A stretch of 64,000 nucleotides of DNA, taken from NCBI RefSeq assembly GCF_019704135.1, contig NZ_AP024355.1, positions 868,001 through 932,000 of the forward strand. The letters are read 5' to 3'. The stretch comes from Desulfuromonas versatilis. Lineage in GTDB: Bacteria > Desulfobacterota > Desulfuromonadia > Desulfuromonadales > NIT-T3. The notes beneath the pieces were generated by a model. That model had not been told where the DNA came from and made no database searches. It saw nothing but the letters and a program-made list of their open reading frames with translations. Below are positions 50,147 through 59,577 of the stretch, in pieces; position 1 is the stretch's first letter, and each line of letters starts with the position of its first letter. The position numbers and the translations under genes are program-made.

Positions 50147-52540
50147 ATGAGTGCAGGAAAAGTGGTTCAGGCGGCCTGGCTGGGGGCCCTCGGTCGCAAC
50201 CTCGGGAGCATGCAGCTGCAGTCGCTGGCCCGCGGAAATTTTGCCGATCCGGCCGGGCGCAACGAGCTGGTCGCCAAGATCCGCTGGTTCCTGGCGGTCA
50301 TGATCGGCTGCTACGGGGTGTTCGCCGCGGGGTTCTACGCCTTCAGCGAGTACGGGCTTTTCCTGACCCGGGAGCAGGTGATTTTTCTGCTGGTCTCGGT
50401 CGGGGCCTTCCTGGGCTGCAACACGCTCTACCATTTCCATTACGAGCGGATTCGCAACATCCGTTATGCCGCCCATCTGCAGGTGCTGATCGACTTTCTG
50501 CTGATCACCCTGCTGATCCATTTCAGCGGCGGCGGGGCCAGCTGGTTCTGGCCGGTCTACCTGGTCGCCACCCTGGAGGCGGCGATCCTGCTCGATCGCA
50601 AGCGTGAGGTCTGGCTGCTCGGGGGCATCGGCGGGCTGATGTTCGGGGCCATGCTGGCCGGCCAGTACCTGGGGTGGTTTTGCGAAGTGCCGATGCCCTT
50701 CGTCGATCCTCAGCTGCATCATGACGGGCTGTTTCTGCTGCTGATCTGGCTGTGGGTGAGCCTGCTCAACGCTGCGATAGCTGTCATCGGCTCCTTCCTG
50801 ATGTCGGTGATCCGCAATGAGAACGAGGCGCTCCGGCGCAGTGAGCGGCGCCTGGTCAATTTTCTCGATTCGGCCAACGATCTGATCTTCAGCGCCACCC
50901 CCGAGGGCCGCCTGCTCTATGCCAACCACAGCTGGAAGTCGGCCTTGGGCTTCGATCCCGACACCGCCGACAATCTCAACCTGCTCGACATCATCCACCC
51001 CACCTACAAGAGCAAATGCCAGGCGGCTTTCGGCAAGGCCGCGGCCGGCCAGCGGGTCAACGTCCTGGAGGGGAGTTTCATTGCCTGCGACCGCCGTCCC
51101 ATCGACGTCGAGGGGAACATCACCTGCAACCCGGAAGACGGGGACGCGACGGTCATCTGGGGAATCTGTCGCGATGTCACCGAGCGCAAGAAAGCCCAGG
51201 AGCAGCTCTATCACCTGGCCCATCATGACATGCTGACCGGGCTGCCCAACCGGTTGTTTTTCATCGACCGGCTCAAGCATGCCCGGGCCATGGCCCGGCG
51301 CGGGGAAAAACAGGTGGCGGTGCTGTTTCTGGACCTCGACCGCTTCAAAATCATCAACGACACCCTGGGCCATTCGGTGGGCGATCAGCTGCTGCAGGAG
51401 GCGGCCAGCAGGCTGCTGGAATGCGTGCGCGAGGTGGACACCGTGGCCCGCCTGGGTGGCGACGAGTTCACCGTGGCCCTGTGCAACGTCAACGGTGTCG
51501 AGGACGTGGAGCAGGTCGCCCAGAAAATCCTCAAGGCGCTCTCCCGGCCCATGGCCCTGGGCGGACACGAGCTGTTCATCACCACCAGCATCGGCATCTG
51601 TCTGTACCCCGATCACGGCGAAGAACCAGTGGAGCTGATCAAGAACGCCGATATCGCCATGTACAACGCCAAGACCAACGGCCGCAACAATTACCAGTTC
51701 TACGACCAGGCCATGGACCAGGAGGCGGACAAGCGCCTGATGCTGGAAACCGGCATGCGCAAGGCCCTCGAGCGGGAGGAGTTCCGGATTTACTACCAGC
51801 CCAAGGTCGATATGGTCAGCGGCAGGGTTACCGCCATGGAGGCGCTGCTGCGCTGGGAGCATCCGGAGCTGGGAATGCTGCCGCCGAGCAGCTTCATCTC
51901 GCTGGCCGAGGAGACCGGCCTGATCTTCCCCATCGGCGAATGGGTGCTGCGCCACGCCTGCCTGCAGAACCGGGCCTGGCAGGACCAGGGGCTCGCGCCT
52001 GTGCGGGTGGCGGTCAATCTCTCCGGCTATCAGCTGCAGCACAAGGGGCTGATTGCGACCGTGCGCAAGATTCTCGAGGAAACCGGGTTGGACCCGATGT
52101 ATCTCGAACTGGAGGTGACCGAGACGGTGGTCATGCAGAATCCGGACTTCGCCGTGGCCATCCTCAACGAGCTGCGCGGCCTGGGCATCCACATCTCCAT
52201 CGACGACTTCGGCACCGGCTACTCCTCCCTGGCGCACCTCAAGCGCTTCTCGGTGAACACCCTGAAGATCGACAAGTCCTTTGTCCGCGAGGTGGACATC
52301 AACTCCACCGACGCCGCCATCGCCACCGCGATCATCGCCATGGGCAACAGCCTGAATCTCAAGGTCATTGCCGAAGGGGTGGAAAACGAGGGGCAGTTCT
52401 CCTTTTTGCGCGAGAACAAATGCGACGAAATGCAGGGCTATCTCTTCAGCAAACCGGTGCCGCCCCAGGAAGCAGCCAAGTTGCTGCGGGGGGAAGGGCT
52501 GAAAATCCCCGAAACTGCCCTGGCGGAGCTTTCGATCTAA
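50147..52540 (+). CDS. Membrane PAS-GGDEF-EAL cyclic-di-GMP protein
   Basis: A 797-residue protein. About six N-terminal helices (residues 45-220) form a membrane sensor; a PAS domain (about 240-365) follows; then GGDEF with the intact active site LGGDEF and an inhibitory RxxD site (REVD, five residues before), then EAL with MEALLRWEHPE and later DDFGTGYSSL. Both catalytic motifs are intact, so it could make or break c-di-GMP. The C-terminus is complete. Its gene is solitary, with a perfect sigma-54 promoter in front, so it belongs to a nitrogen- or stress-linked sigma-54 regulon in this organism. Confidence 0.9.
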   Translation: MSAGKVVQAAWLGALGRNLGSMQLQSLARGNFADPAGRNELVAKIRWFLAVMIGCYGVFAAGFYAFSEYGLFLTREQVIFLLVSVGAFLGCNTLYHFHYERIRNIRYAAHLQVLIDFLLITLLIHFSGGGASWFWPVYLVATLEAAILLDRKREVWLLGGIGGLMFGAMLAGQYLGWFCEVPMPFVDPQLHHDGLFLLLIWLWVSLLNAAIAVIGSFLMSVIRNENEALRRSERRLVNFLDSANDLIFSATPEGRLLYANHSWKSALGFDPDTADNLNLLDIIHPTYKSKCQAAFGKAAAGQRVNVLEGSFIACDRRPIDVEGNITCNPEDGDATVIWGICRDVTERKKAQEQLYHLAHHDMLTGLPNRLFFIDRLKHARAMARRGEKQVAVLFLDLDRFKIINDTLGHSVGDQLLQEAASRLLECVREVDTVARLGGDEFTVALCNVNGVEDVEQVAQKILKALSRPMALGGHELFITTSIGICLYPDHGEEPVELIKNADIAMYNAKTNGRNNYQFYDQAMDQEADKRLMLETGMRKALEREEFRIYYQPKVDMVSGRVTAMEALLRWEHPELGMLPPSSFISLAEETGLIFPIGEWVLRHACLQNRAWQDQGLAPVRVAVNLSGYQLQHKGLIATVRKILEETGLDPMYLELEVTETVVMQNPDFAVAILNELRGLGIHISIDDFGTGYSSLAHLKRFSVNTLKIDKSFVREVDINSTDAAIATAIIAMGNSLNLKVIAEGVENEGQFSFLRENKCDEMQGYLFSKPVPPQEAAKLLRGEGLKIPETALAELSI

Positions 52541-52573
52541 CAGGTTACGCCCAGAGGACGATTCATTTGCTTA

Positions 52574-52601
52574 TTGACAGTTTCCAGGCCGAGGTTATAT
52601 T
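52574..52601 (+). promoter_or_regulatory. Sigma-70 promoter of the large histidine kinase gene
   Basis: TTGACA at 52574-52579, a 16-base spacer, and TATATT at 52596-52601. It ends 40 bases before the proposed TTG start. Confidence 0.65.
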
Positions 52602-52641
52602 TGATTAAATCATTCTTTTAATTCCCCTCGGGAGACGATAT

Positions 52642-55600
52642 TTGCGAGCCGCGGTAACAGATCCGCAGCACTTTCCTGGCCGCTTCCCGCTGTTGACCGA
52701 CAGCGGGAAGCGGCTTTTGTTTGCTCGCATTCCCTCTCGGCGTTCAGGCCCTGGGGGCTTTGTCCGCTGCGGCACCAGGACACCTCTGCTCCTGTTTCTC
52801 GGGTTGTGGCTGCTGCTTCTCGGGCTGTTGGCTCCGGCCTTCGGCGGGGCCGCATGGGCCGGGGGCGACAGCACACCCAGGGATATCCTGGTCCTGCACT
52901 CCTACCATCCAGGCATGACTTGGACCGACGGCATCATGGCCGGGATCCAGGAGGTGCTGGCAAAGGCGGAGCACGCCCTGCGCGTCCTTCAGGGGGAGCG
53001 GGCATCGAGGCTCTCCGTGGTCACGGCCGCGGCCAATCGCTTCAAGTTCGATTGCCGGGAACTCGAGCGTTTCCACATCCCGCTCTCCGCACTTCCCGCC
53101 AAACAGCTTGCCCTTCACGCCCCGGAGCCCTTTTACAAGATCGGCAAGGGGCCTTTCTGGTTGGCTCTGGCCGGCGCCCTGCTGCTGGCGGGAGCCTGCT
53201 TCGTCCTGGTGGTGAACGTGCTGCAGCGGCGCAAGATGGAACGGGCCCTGCGGCAGAGCCGGGAGAATCTCGAAGACGCCCAGCGGTTGGCCCAGGTGGG
53301 GAGCCTGGACTGGGACATCGTGCACGACCGCCTGGAGTGCAGCCGGGAAACCTTCCGGATCTTCGGCGTCGAACCCTGCGGTCCCGAAACCTCCTACCAG
53401 GCGTTGATGGCCCAGATCCACCCTGCCGACGTCGAGCGGGTTCAGGCGGCCATCGACCGGGCTCTGCGTACCGGCGAGCGCCTGGACATCCCCTATCGCA
53501 TCCTCCGGGCCGATGGAGCCGAGCGGTTTCTCCACGGCCGGGCCGAAGTGACTTTCGGGCCGGCCGGCAAACCGACGCGGCTGGCGGGAACGGTCCAGGA
53601 CATTACCGAGCGGACCGAGGTGGGCGAAGCCCTGCGCAGTTCGGAGCAACGCTATCGCGAGTTGTTCGACAACAATCCGCTCCCCCTTTGGGTCTATGAT
53701 CTGCAATCCTTGCGGTTTCTTGCCGTCAACGAGGCCGCGATCCAGCATTACGGTTTTTCCCGGGGGGAGTTTCTGGGGATGACCCTCCAGGAGATCCGAC
53801 CAGCGGAGGATGTTCCGCGTTTGCTGGAGAACGTGTCCCGGGTCGATCAGGGCCTGGACCGGGCAGGGGTCTGGAGACACCTGAAAAAGGATGGCACTCC
53901 CATCGATGTGGAAATCATCTCCCATCCTTTGATGTTCGAGGGGCGCAAGGCCGAAGTGGTGCTGGCCAACGACGTCACCCAGCGGCTGCGGGCCGAAGAG
54001 GCGCTACTGCGTCGTGGCCGCCAGCTGGAGATGCTTTCCCGGGCCAGCCGCAAAATCAACCAGGTGCTGGAAATCCGGGCCATCCTGCGGGCCCTGGTGG
54101 AAGCCTCCCTGGAGCTGTGCGGTGCCAGCCGGGGGGCCGCGGGGGTCATGGAAGGGGGCCGGATGGTCATCAGGGAATACTGCCAGGATGGACGGTGGAT
54201 TCCCCTGGATCTCCAGTTCGCTCCCGGGCAGGGGGTCCCCGGGTGGGTCATCGAACATCGCCGGCCCTACATCTCCAGCGATGCCAGGCACGATCCCCAG
54301 GTCATCCCGGAAATCCGCCAGCGCCTGGGTTTCAGCAACCTGGCCAGCACCCCGATCCTCGATCGCCAGGAAGAGGTGGTGGGGTGCTTCGAGATTTATG
54401 ACAAGGCGGCCGATAAGCCCTTCGACCAACAGGATCTGCTCATGCTCGAGGGGCTGGCCGCCAGCGCCGCCGTGGCCCTGGAGAACGCCCGTTCGCTGGA
54501 AGCCCGGTTAAAAATGGAGCGGGAGCTGCGGGAGAGCGAGGGGAAATACCGCTCACTGTTCGAGGACTCCCCCATCTCCCTGTGGGAGGAGGACTTCTCG
54601 GGGGTCAAGGAGTTCCTGGACGGGTTGCGGGGCGAAGGGATAACCGATTTCCGGGAATATTTCCGGCAGCACCCGGAGGCCGTGGCCCATTGCGCCGAGC
54701 GGATCGCGATCATCGACATCAACATGGCGACCATCGACCTGTTTCGGGCTTCCACCAAGGAGGACCTGCTCGGCAACCTGCATCAGGTTCTGACCGAGGA
54801 TTCCCTGGAGCAGTTCCGCGAGGAACTGGTGGCGCTGGCCGGGGGGGCGACCTGGTTCGAGACCGAGGGCGTCAACCGTACCCTGGATGGCGAGGAACGG
54901 GTGGTCAACCTGCGGCTTTCCGTTGCTCCGGGCCATGAGAAAACCCTCGGCAAGGTGGTGGTTTCCCTGATCGACGTCACCGAGCGCCGGCGCACCGAGG
55001 CCGCGCTTCGCGACAGCGAGGAGCGCTTCCGTACGCTGATGGAGCAGGCGGCGGATGCCTTTTTCGTTCACGATTTCGAAGGGCGGCTGGTCGATGTCAA
55101 CCATGCCGCCTGCGAGAGTCTCGGCTTTCGTCGGGATGAGCTGCTCGGGATGCGGATGCAGGATTTCGAGGGGGATGTCACACAGCGCCCGCCCCATGCC
55201 CAGTGGCGTAAGCTGGCTCCCGGGGTTCCGGTGACCATTGAAAGCCACCATGTACGCAAGGACGGAACTTCCTTTCCTGTCGAATTGCGGATCTGTCGGG
55301 TGCAATCCCGGGGCGAGTCGCTGGTATTCGCCCTGGCCAGGGACGTTTCCGAGCGGCGGCGGGCGGAACAGGCGCAGCGCAGCGCATTGGCAGAGGCCGA
55401 AGGGGCCCGCGACCGGGTCGATGCCATCCTGCGCTCGGTTTTCGACGCCTTGATCGTCACCGACATGGACAACCGTCTGGTGCTGATGAACCGGGCCGCC
55501 GAGGAGCTGCTCGGTCTGCGTCTCAGGGAGCACCAGTTGGAGCCGGTCGAACTGGCGATCCGCGATCCCGAGCTCTGCGCCCACCTCACCAGTTTTCTGA

Positions 55601-56460
55601 TCGCTGCCGAGGGGGAGGCGGTCAGCAGCCTGGAGCTGCTCGATCGGGGGCGGGGCGAGGTGCGTTATTTTCAGGCCCGCTCCTCGGTGGTTCAGGGGCG
55701 CGAGGGCCTGGTGTCGGGGGTCATCACTCTGCTGCGCGATGTGACCCGCGAGCGGGAGCTGGACCGGATGAAAAGCGAATTCATCTCCATCGCGGCCCAT
55801 GAGCTGCGCACCCCGCTGACCTCGGTTCTGGGCTACGCGGAACTGTTGCTCAAGGAGCGGGAATTGGGCGGTTTCAGCGCCGAGGATCGTAAGAAATACC
55901 TGGACTATATCTACCAGAAGGGCGAAGTCCTCGAACACATCGTCGACGATCTGCTCAACCTAAGCCGGATCGAGTCGGGGCGTCCCATCGTGCTCAACAC
56001 GGCCCCCTGCGAGTTGGGATCGCTCATCGAGGAACTGGTGCCCCATCATCAGAAGGAGACCCGTCGCCATCACTTTGCGGTGAATTGCCCGGGGCGGGTG
56101 GAGCTGGTGATCGACCGGGGCAAGATCCTCCAGGTGCTGGACAACCTGGTGAGCAACGCGGTGAAATACTCGCCGCGCGGCGGCGAAATCAGGATCCTAT
56201 GTTCCGCGGGGGAGGCCACAGTGCAGATCTGCGTTGAAGACGAGGGGATCGGTATGTCGCCGGAGCAGGTTGAAAGGGTTTTCGACAAGTTCTACCGTGC
56301 CGATACCCAGAATACGGCCGTCAGTGGGCTGGGCCTGGGAATGAGCATCGCCAAAAGCATCATTGAGGCCCATCAGGGGAAAATCTGGGTGGAAAGCGAA
56401 TTGGGCAAGGGGACCCGGGTCTGCTTTACCCTGCCCGGCGACGGCGTGGCGGGCGACTGA
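52642..56460 (+). CDS. Multi-PAS sensor histidine kinase with an internally shortened periplasmic domain
   Basis: A 1272-residue kinase. After a signal-like helix (about residues 46-75) comes a remnant of an ABC_sub_bind sensor: it opens ILVLHSYHPGMTWTDGIMAGI and jumps after about 25 residues to LRVLQGERASRLSVVTAAANRFKFD, the domain's usual end, so about 200 residues are missing in frame. A membrane helix (near 171-190), PAS domains, a GAF domain (about 465-620), three further PAS-like domains, HisKA (FISIAAHELRTPLTSVLGY) and HATPase (LDNLVSNAVKYS, GLGLGMSIAKSI) follow. TTG start with GGGAG seven bases upstream is inferred. No response regulator is adjacent (orphan). Confidence 0.85.
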   Translation: MRAAVTDPQHFPGRFPLLTDSGKRLLFARIPSRRSGPGGFVRCGTRTPLLLFLGLWLLLLGLLAPAFGGAAWAGGDSTPRDILVLHSYHPGMTWTDGIMAGIQEVLAKAEHALRVLQGERASRLSVVTAAANRFKFDCRELERFHIPLSALPAKQLALHAPEPFYKIGKGPFWLALAGALLLAGACFVLVVNVLQRRKMERALRQSRENLEDAQRLAQVGSLDWDIVHDRLECSRETFRIFGVEPCGPETSYQALMAQIHPADVERVQAAIDRALRTGERLDIPYRILRADGAERFLHGRAEVTFGPAGKPTRLAGTVQDITERTEVGEALRSSEQRYRELFDNNPLPLWVYDLQSLRFLAVNEAAIQHYGFSRGEFLGMTLQEIRPAEDVPRLLENVSRVDQGLDRAGVWRHLKKDGTPIDVEIISHPLMFEGRKAEVVLANDVTQRLRAEEALLRRGRQLEMLSRASRKINQVLEIRAILRALVEASLELCGASRGAAGVMEGGRMVIREYCQDGRWIPLDLQFAPGQGVPGWVIEHRRPYISSDARHDPQVIPEIRQRLGFSNLASTPILDRQEEVVGCFEIYDKAADKPFDQQDLLMLEGLAASAAVALENARSLEARLKMERELRESEGKYRSLFEDSPISLWEEDFSGVKEFLDGLRGEGITDFREYFRQHPEAVAHCAERIAIIDINMATIDLFRASTKEDLLGNLHQVLTEDSLEQFREELVALAGGATWFETEGVNRTLDGEERVVNLRLSVAPGHEKTLGKVVVSLIDVTERRRTEAALRDSEERFRTLMEQAADAFFVHDFEGRLVDVNHAACESLGFRRDELLGMRMQDFEGDVTQRPPHAQWRKLAPGVPVTIESHHVRKDGTSFPVELRICRVQSRGESLVFALARDVSERRRAEQAQRSALAEAEGARDRVDAILRSVFDALIVTDMDNRLVLMNRAAEELLGLRLREHQLEPVELAIRDPELCAHLTSFLIAAEGEAVSSLELLDRGRGEVRYFQARSSVVQGREGLVSGVITLLRDVTRERELDRMKSEFISIAAHELRTPLTSVLGYAELLLKERELGGFSAEDRKKYLDYIYQKGEVLEHIVDDLLNLSRIESGRPIVLNTAPCELGSLIEELVPHHQKETRRHHFAVNCPGRVELVIDRGKILQVLDNLVSNAVKYSPRGGEIRILCSAGEATVQICVEDEGIGMSPEQVERVFDKFYRADTQNTAVSGLGLGMSIAKSIIEAHQGKIWVESELGKGTRVCFTLPGDGVAGD

Positions 56461-56488
56461 GGCACCCCGGTCTTGCCGGCCACAAGAA

Positions 56489-56513
56489 AGCCCAGGGCAA
56501 GCGGCCCTGGGCT
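56489..56513. terminator. Terminator between the kinase and ferritin-like genes
   Basis: Perfect 9-bp stem AGCCCAGGG / CCCTGGGCT with a seven-base loop and a run of T after it on the plus strand; an A-rich start gives weaker function on the minus strand. Confidence 0.85.
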
Positions 56514-56545
56514 TTTTGCCGTTCCGGGTTCCGGGGCGGGGAAAG

Positions 56546-57043
56546 CTATTCCCTGACGTAGGTGTCGATGTCGGTTTCGTGCACCATCCCCATCAGCCGG
56601 GCATACTCCGATTCGATCAGAATATAGTGGTTGTGGGTCGAGTCGGCGTTGGCGATGAAGACTTTCCGCACCGCCGGGTCGTCCATCTTCTCCGCCATCT
56701 CGCGCAGGTGCTTTTCCAGCTTCAGCTCCTTGTCCATGGCCATCTCCAAGGCCTTGCGCTCGTTGAAGTTCTCCACCAGGATTTTCTCGAGGTCGGAGAG
56801 CCAGTCGGATTCGTGGGCCTGGGGAGCGCTCATGAAATCTTCGAAATCGGGGATCCTGGGCCCCTGGTAGATGTCGAAAAACCAGTGGGCATGCTCATGT
56901 TCCTCCTTCGCCAGCAGTTCGAAGGCCCTTTTGGCTTCGGGGTCGCGCATATGGGTGGCGGCCAGACGGTAGAAATCCATGGCGTTTTTTTCCGTCTGGA
57001 TGGAGCGCCGGATGGCTTCCTGGACATCGATTTTTTCGGTCAT
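56546..57043 (-). CDS. Ferritin-like diiron protein (rubrerythrin-type fold, no rubredoxin domain)
   Basis: A 165-residue four-helix protein. Metal ligands are visible as Glu in RSIQTEKNAMDFYR, the EEHEHAHWF motif, a Glu in the third helix and NADSTHNHYILIESEY in the fourth. It resembles the rubrerythrin/ferritin-like group rather than storage ferritin, so peroxide or oxygen detoxification or iron handling is likely. It is on the minus strand, followed by a terminator. A run of 12 G lies about 90 bases upstream. Confidence 0.8.
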   Translation of the reverse strand: MTEKIDVQEAIRRSIQTEKNAMDFYRLAATHMRDPEAKRAFELLAKEEHEHAHWFFDIYQGPRIPDFEDFMSAPQAHESDWLSDLEKILVENFNERKALEMAMDKELKLEKHLREMAEKMDDPAVRKVFIANADSTHNHYILIESEYARLMGMVHETDIDTYVRE

Positions 57044-57129
57044 GCGGGTTCTCCTTCAGTGGGACAGCTGGGAAAAGATGATTAATATGCCAGAAACCTT
57101 ACCGCAACGCCCCGGGTTGTCAACGATCC

Positions 57130-57141
57130 GGGGGGGGGGGG
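57130..57141 (+). repeat. Homopolymer run of 12 G
   Basis: Twelve consecutive G, about 87 bases upstream of the ferritin-like gene at 56546-57043 (minus strand). Such tracts are prone to length change and may also be a sequencing artefact. Confidence 0.8.
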
Positions 57142-57213
57142 CCGCAGGAACCGGAGCCGGGTCCCGGTTGCTGTGAATGCCCGAATGCGGGGAGGCTGTC
57201 AGTAACGAAAAAA

Positions 57214-57234
57214 GGGGCGGCCTGCGGCCGCCCC
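57214..57234. terminator. Terminator after the ferritin gene
   Basis: Perfect 9-bp stem GGGGCGGCC / GGCCGCCCC with loop TGC, six A on one side and five T on the other, so functional in both directions. It lies 27 bases beyond the ferritin stop. Confidence 0.87.
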
Positions 57235-57260
57235 TTTTTCGAATTGGTGCGTGAGGCTTT

Positions 57261-57776
57261 TCAGGCCCCGGCTGTCGGCGGAACGAAGACCCGCGCGCCG
57301 AGTTCTTCGTCGAGGCGCAGCAGGCCGTTGCCGTCGTTGCCGATGCGCTCGAGCTTGCGCAGGATCAGGCCGAAGCTGGCCTCTTCCTCGACCTGCTCGG
57401 TCACGAACCACTGCAGGAAGATCTGCGCGGCGTGGTTGCTCTCGGCCTTGGCCAAGTCCATCAGTTTGTTGATGCTGTCGGTGACGAAGTTCTCGTGCTT
57501 GAGGCTGTACTTGAAGGCTTCGACAGGCGAGGCGAATTCGTTGCGGGGAGCCTCGAAACCGCGGAAGTCGGTGCGACCGGCCGCGTCGGTGATGAAGTTG
57601 AAGAACTTCTCGCCGTGGGTCATCTCCTCGAGGGCTTGAACCCTCATCCAGCTGGCGATGCCGGGCAGATCCTCCGACTCGAAGTAGCCGGCGATGGCCA
57701 TGTAGAGGTAGGCCGAGAAGAATTCGTTTTTCATCTGTTCGTTGAGCGCATCCTGCAATTTGGGGCTGAGCATCAT
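57261..57776 (-). CDS. ftnA: Bacterial non-haem ferritin
   Basis: A 171-residue ferritin (MMLSPKLQDALNEQMKNEFFSAYLYMAIAGYFE). Ferroxidase-centre residues are visible: Glu17, Glu50 and His53 (ALEEMTHGEKFFNF), Glu94-type and Gln/Glu in the fourth helix (FVTEQVEEEASF). Full length. The ribosome site CGGAGG precedes both adjacent ATGs (57776 and 57773); the second has better spacing. It stores iron and limits oxidative damage. A longer in-frame reading upstream is not family-like and is rejected. Confidence 0.93.
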   Translation of the reverse strand: MMLSPKLQDALNEQMKNEFFSAYLYMAIAGYFESEDLPGIASWMRVQALEEMTHGEKFFNFITDAAGRTDFRGFEAPRNEFASPVEAFKYSLKHENFVTDSINKLMDLAKAESNHAAQIFLQWFVTEQVEEEASFGLILRKLERIGNDGNGLLRLDEELGARVFVPPTAGA

Positions 57777-57952
57777 GTCCCTCCGAGAAAAAGTTGATTG
57801 CTGGACGCCTGTCGAGCGCGTCCGATGGAACGTATATTTATAACACGAATCGAAAATCTGTCCAGCGCAGGATTCCCCGCGCCGGTTGCTCCAAACAGCA
57901 AAGGCGCGACCCGGGGGTCCCGCCTCTGCGAAAAGCACGTGATGCGCAACCG

Positions 57953-58417
57953 CTACTTGTTGCTGTCCTCGAAAAAGATCAGTTTGCGCAGGCCGTCGAG
58001 GGCAGTGTTGCCCTGATTGGTCTCGTCGGTGAAGGGGTTGCGGTAGGTGTAGGTGATGTAGGTGCAGTCGCAGTCCGAAGGGAGGAAGGCGTCCTGCAGG
58101 AAGAAGGACTTGCCGTCGGACTTCCGGGTCACTTCCATCTCCCCGGCGCTGATGTCGTTGCCGAAGATGCTGTAATTGATGTTGGGAGTATCGAAAAAGA
58201 CGATCTGCGAAACCGTGTCGATGGGAATGTCGATGGCGGTGCCGTTGAGCCAGCCTTTGATGGTGTCCCGTCCGTCAATGCGGAAAAAGGAAATTTCCTG
58301 ACCTTCGATGGTGACAAACTTGCCGGGCCGGGTATCGCCTGCGGTGGCGGGGCCGACCTGCAGCAGCAGGAAAACAGTCAGGATGGCGAAAACGCTTATC
58401 CGCTTGCATACGTTCAT
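57953..58417 (-). CDS. Secreted protein of unknown function
   Basis: A 154-residue protein with signal peptide (KRISVFAILTVFLLLQVGPATA). The mature part is beta-rich (FVTIEGQEISFFRIDGRDTIKGWLNGT, SQIVFFDT) with a single CDC cysteine pair (PSDCDCTYITYTYRNPF). I do not recognise a family. AAGGAG precedes the ATG. No clear operon partner; ferritin is downstream on the same strand, separated by 177 bases. Confidence 0.65.
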   Translation of the reverse strand: MNVCKRISVFAILTVFLLLQVGPATAGDTRPGKFVTIEGQEISFFRIDGRDTIKGWLNGTAIDIPIDTVSQIVFFDTPNINYSIFGNDISAGEMEVTRKSDGKSFFLQDAFLPSDCDCTYITYTYRNPFTDETNQGNTALDGLRKLIFFEDSNK

Positions 58418-58920
58418 TTCAAAGGTCTCCTTTGGGGTAATGATTTATATGAATGCAATAGTTCTTGCGGAGGTTCCGCTCCGGTGCTTTCCGGCAACTT
58501 ACACGCAATATCCGCGCCAGTACCTCGGTCTGGTTGCCGCCCGTCGGCGGCAGCCGGGGAGTTGAACGGTGGCGCTTGGCAGGACCGAAACCCAAACGGC
58601 GGCGAAGAGCCAGGTTCAACCATTAAAAACCTTGTCCCTTCGGCGGGTTGTCCGCAAAATGGGAATTAAAAAGGCGTCCCGCCCCGTCGACCTGCCCTTT
58701 TGCCAGCCTTCTTCCTAGCAGTTTTTAAAAAAAAAATCAATGGTTTTTGCGGTTGGGCCGGGATGGATTCCGCCCTCGGGACCGAGGTAGAATCCACCCT
58801 TTAGGGGGGAGATATCCACATCTTTTGACAGGGAAGGCTTTTCTTTTTTCGGCGGGATGGCTATGCTACCATCCCTTGTTGTCGAGCCCTTTTCCTGAAC
58901 CCGTTGCTGGAGCGCACCTC
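58418..58920. other. Intergenic region upstream of engB
   Basis: This 503-base spacer separates the divergent secreted-protein and engB genes. No gene, RNA family or clear hairpin terminator was recognised. It includes an A/T-rich stretch with a ten-base A run near 58728-58737, and TTGACA near 58826 that has no well-spaced -10 box. Confidence 0.5.
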
Positions 58921-59532
58921 ATGATCGTCCGGTCCGCAGAATTTGTCAAAAGTGCCACACGGCCCGATAACTACCCCCCCGCCGAGATGCCCGAAGTGGC
59001 CTTCGCCGGGCGCAGCAACGTGGGCAAGAGCTCCCTGATCAACGTGCTGGTCAACCGGCGGGGCCTGGTTCGCACCTCCTCCACGCCTGGACGGACCCAG
59101 CTGCTTAATTTCTTCGACATCAACGGCACTTTCTCGCTGGTCGACCTGCCGGGGTACGGCTTTGCCAAGGTCCCCCTGGCGGTCAAGAAGCAGTGGGGGC
59201 CGATGATCCGCACCTACCTGGGCGGGCGGCCCAGCCTCAAGGCCGTGGTGCACCTGGTCGACCTGCGCCGGGTGCCCAACGAAGAGGATCTGCAGCTGCT
59301 CGACTGGCTCGAGGAGTACGAGATCCCCACCATCCCGGTCATCACCAAGGCCGACAAGGTGCCCCGCAGCCGGCGGGAGCGGCAGATCAAGGGGATTCTC
59401 GAGGCGACCGGGCTCCCCCGCGACGCCTTCACCCTCTTTTCGGCCATTACCCGGGAGGGGCGCGACGAAATCTGGCAGCGGATCGAAGCGGCCCTTGGCC
59501 TGCAGGCGGACAACGAGGGCCAAAGAGATTGA
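58921..59532 (+). CDS. engB: Ribosome biogenesis GTPase EngB (YsxC/YihA)
   Basis: A 203-residue small GTPase. G1 GRSNVGKSSLINVL, G2 TSSTPGRTQLLNFF, G3 VDLPGYGFAKV and G4 ITKADKVPRS are intact. It is needed for late assembly of the 50S subunit. The start at 58921 is used because homology (MIVRSAEFVKSATRPDNYP) begins here; an upstream in-frame start is not family-like. It lies just before the cobalamin riboswitch; its TGA overlaps a TTGACA. Confidence 0.93.
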   Translation: MIVRSAEFVKSATRPDNYPPAEMPEVAFAGRSNVGKSSLINVLVNRRGLVRTSSTPGRTQLLNFFDINGTFSLVDLPGYGFAKVPLAVKKQWGPMIRTYLGGRPSLKAVVHLVDLRRVPNEEDLQLLDWLEEYEIPTIPVITKADKVPRSRRERQIKGILEATGLPRDAFTLFSAITREGRDEIWQRIEAALGLQADNEGQRD

Positions 59533-59558
59533 CAGCCCCGTCGGGGCTCTGCTAAAAA
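59529..59558 (+). promoter_or_regulatory. Possible sigma-70 promoter for the cob operon
   Basis: TTGACA at 59529-59534 (overlapping the engB stop), 18-base spacer, TAAAAA at 59553-59558, with the riboswitch beginning shortly after. The spacer carries a small GCCCC/GGGGC hairpin. Confidence 0.55.
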
Positions 59559-59577
59559 GAACGAACAATCAGACATC

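Noticed and set aside
57777-57938. Longer N-terminus for ferritin
   Set aside because: Fifty-four extra residues are not ferritin-like, and a strong ribosome site stands before the internal ATG pair at 57776/57773.
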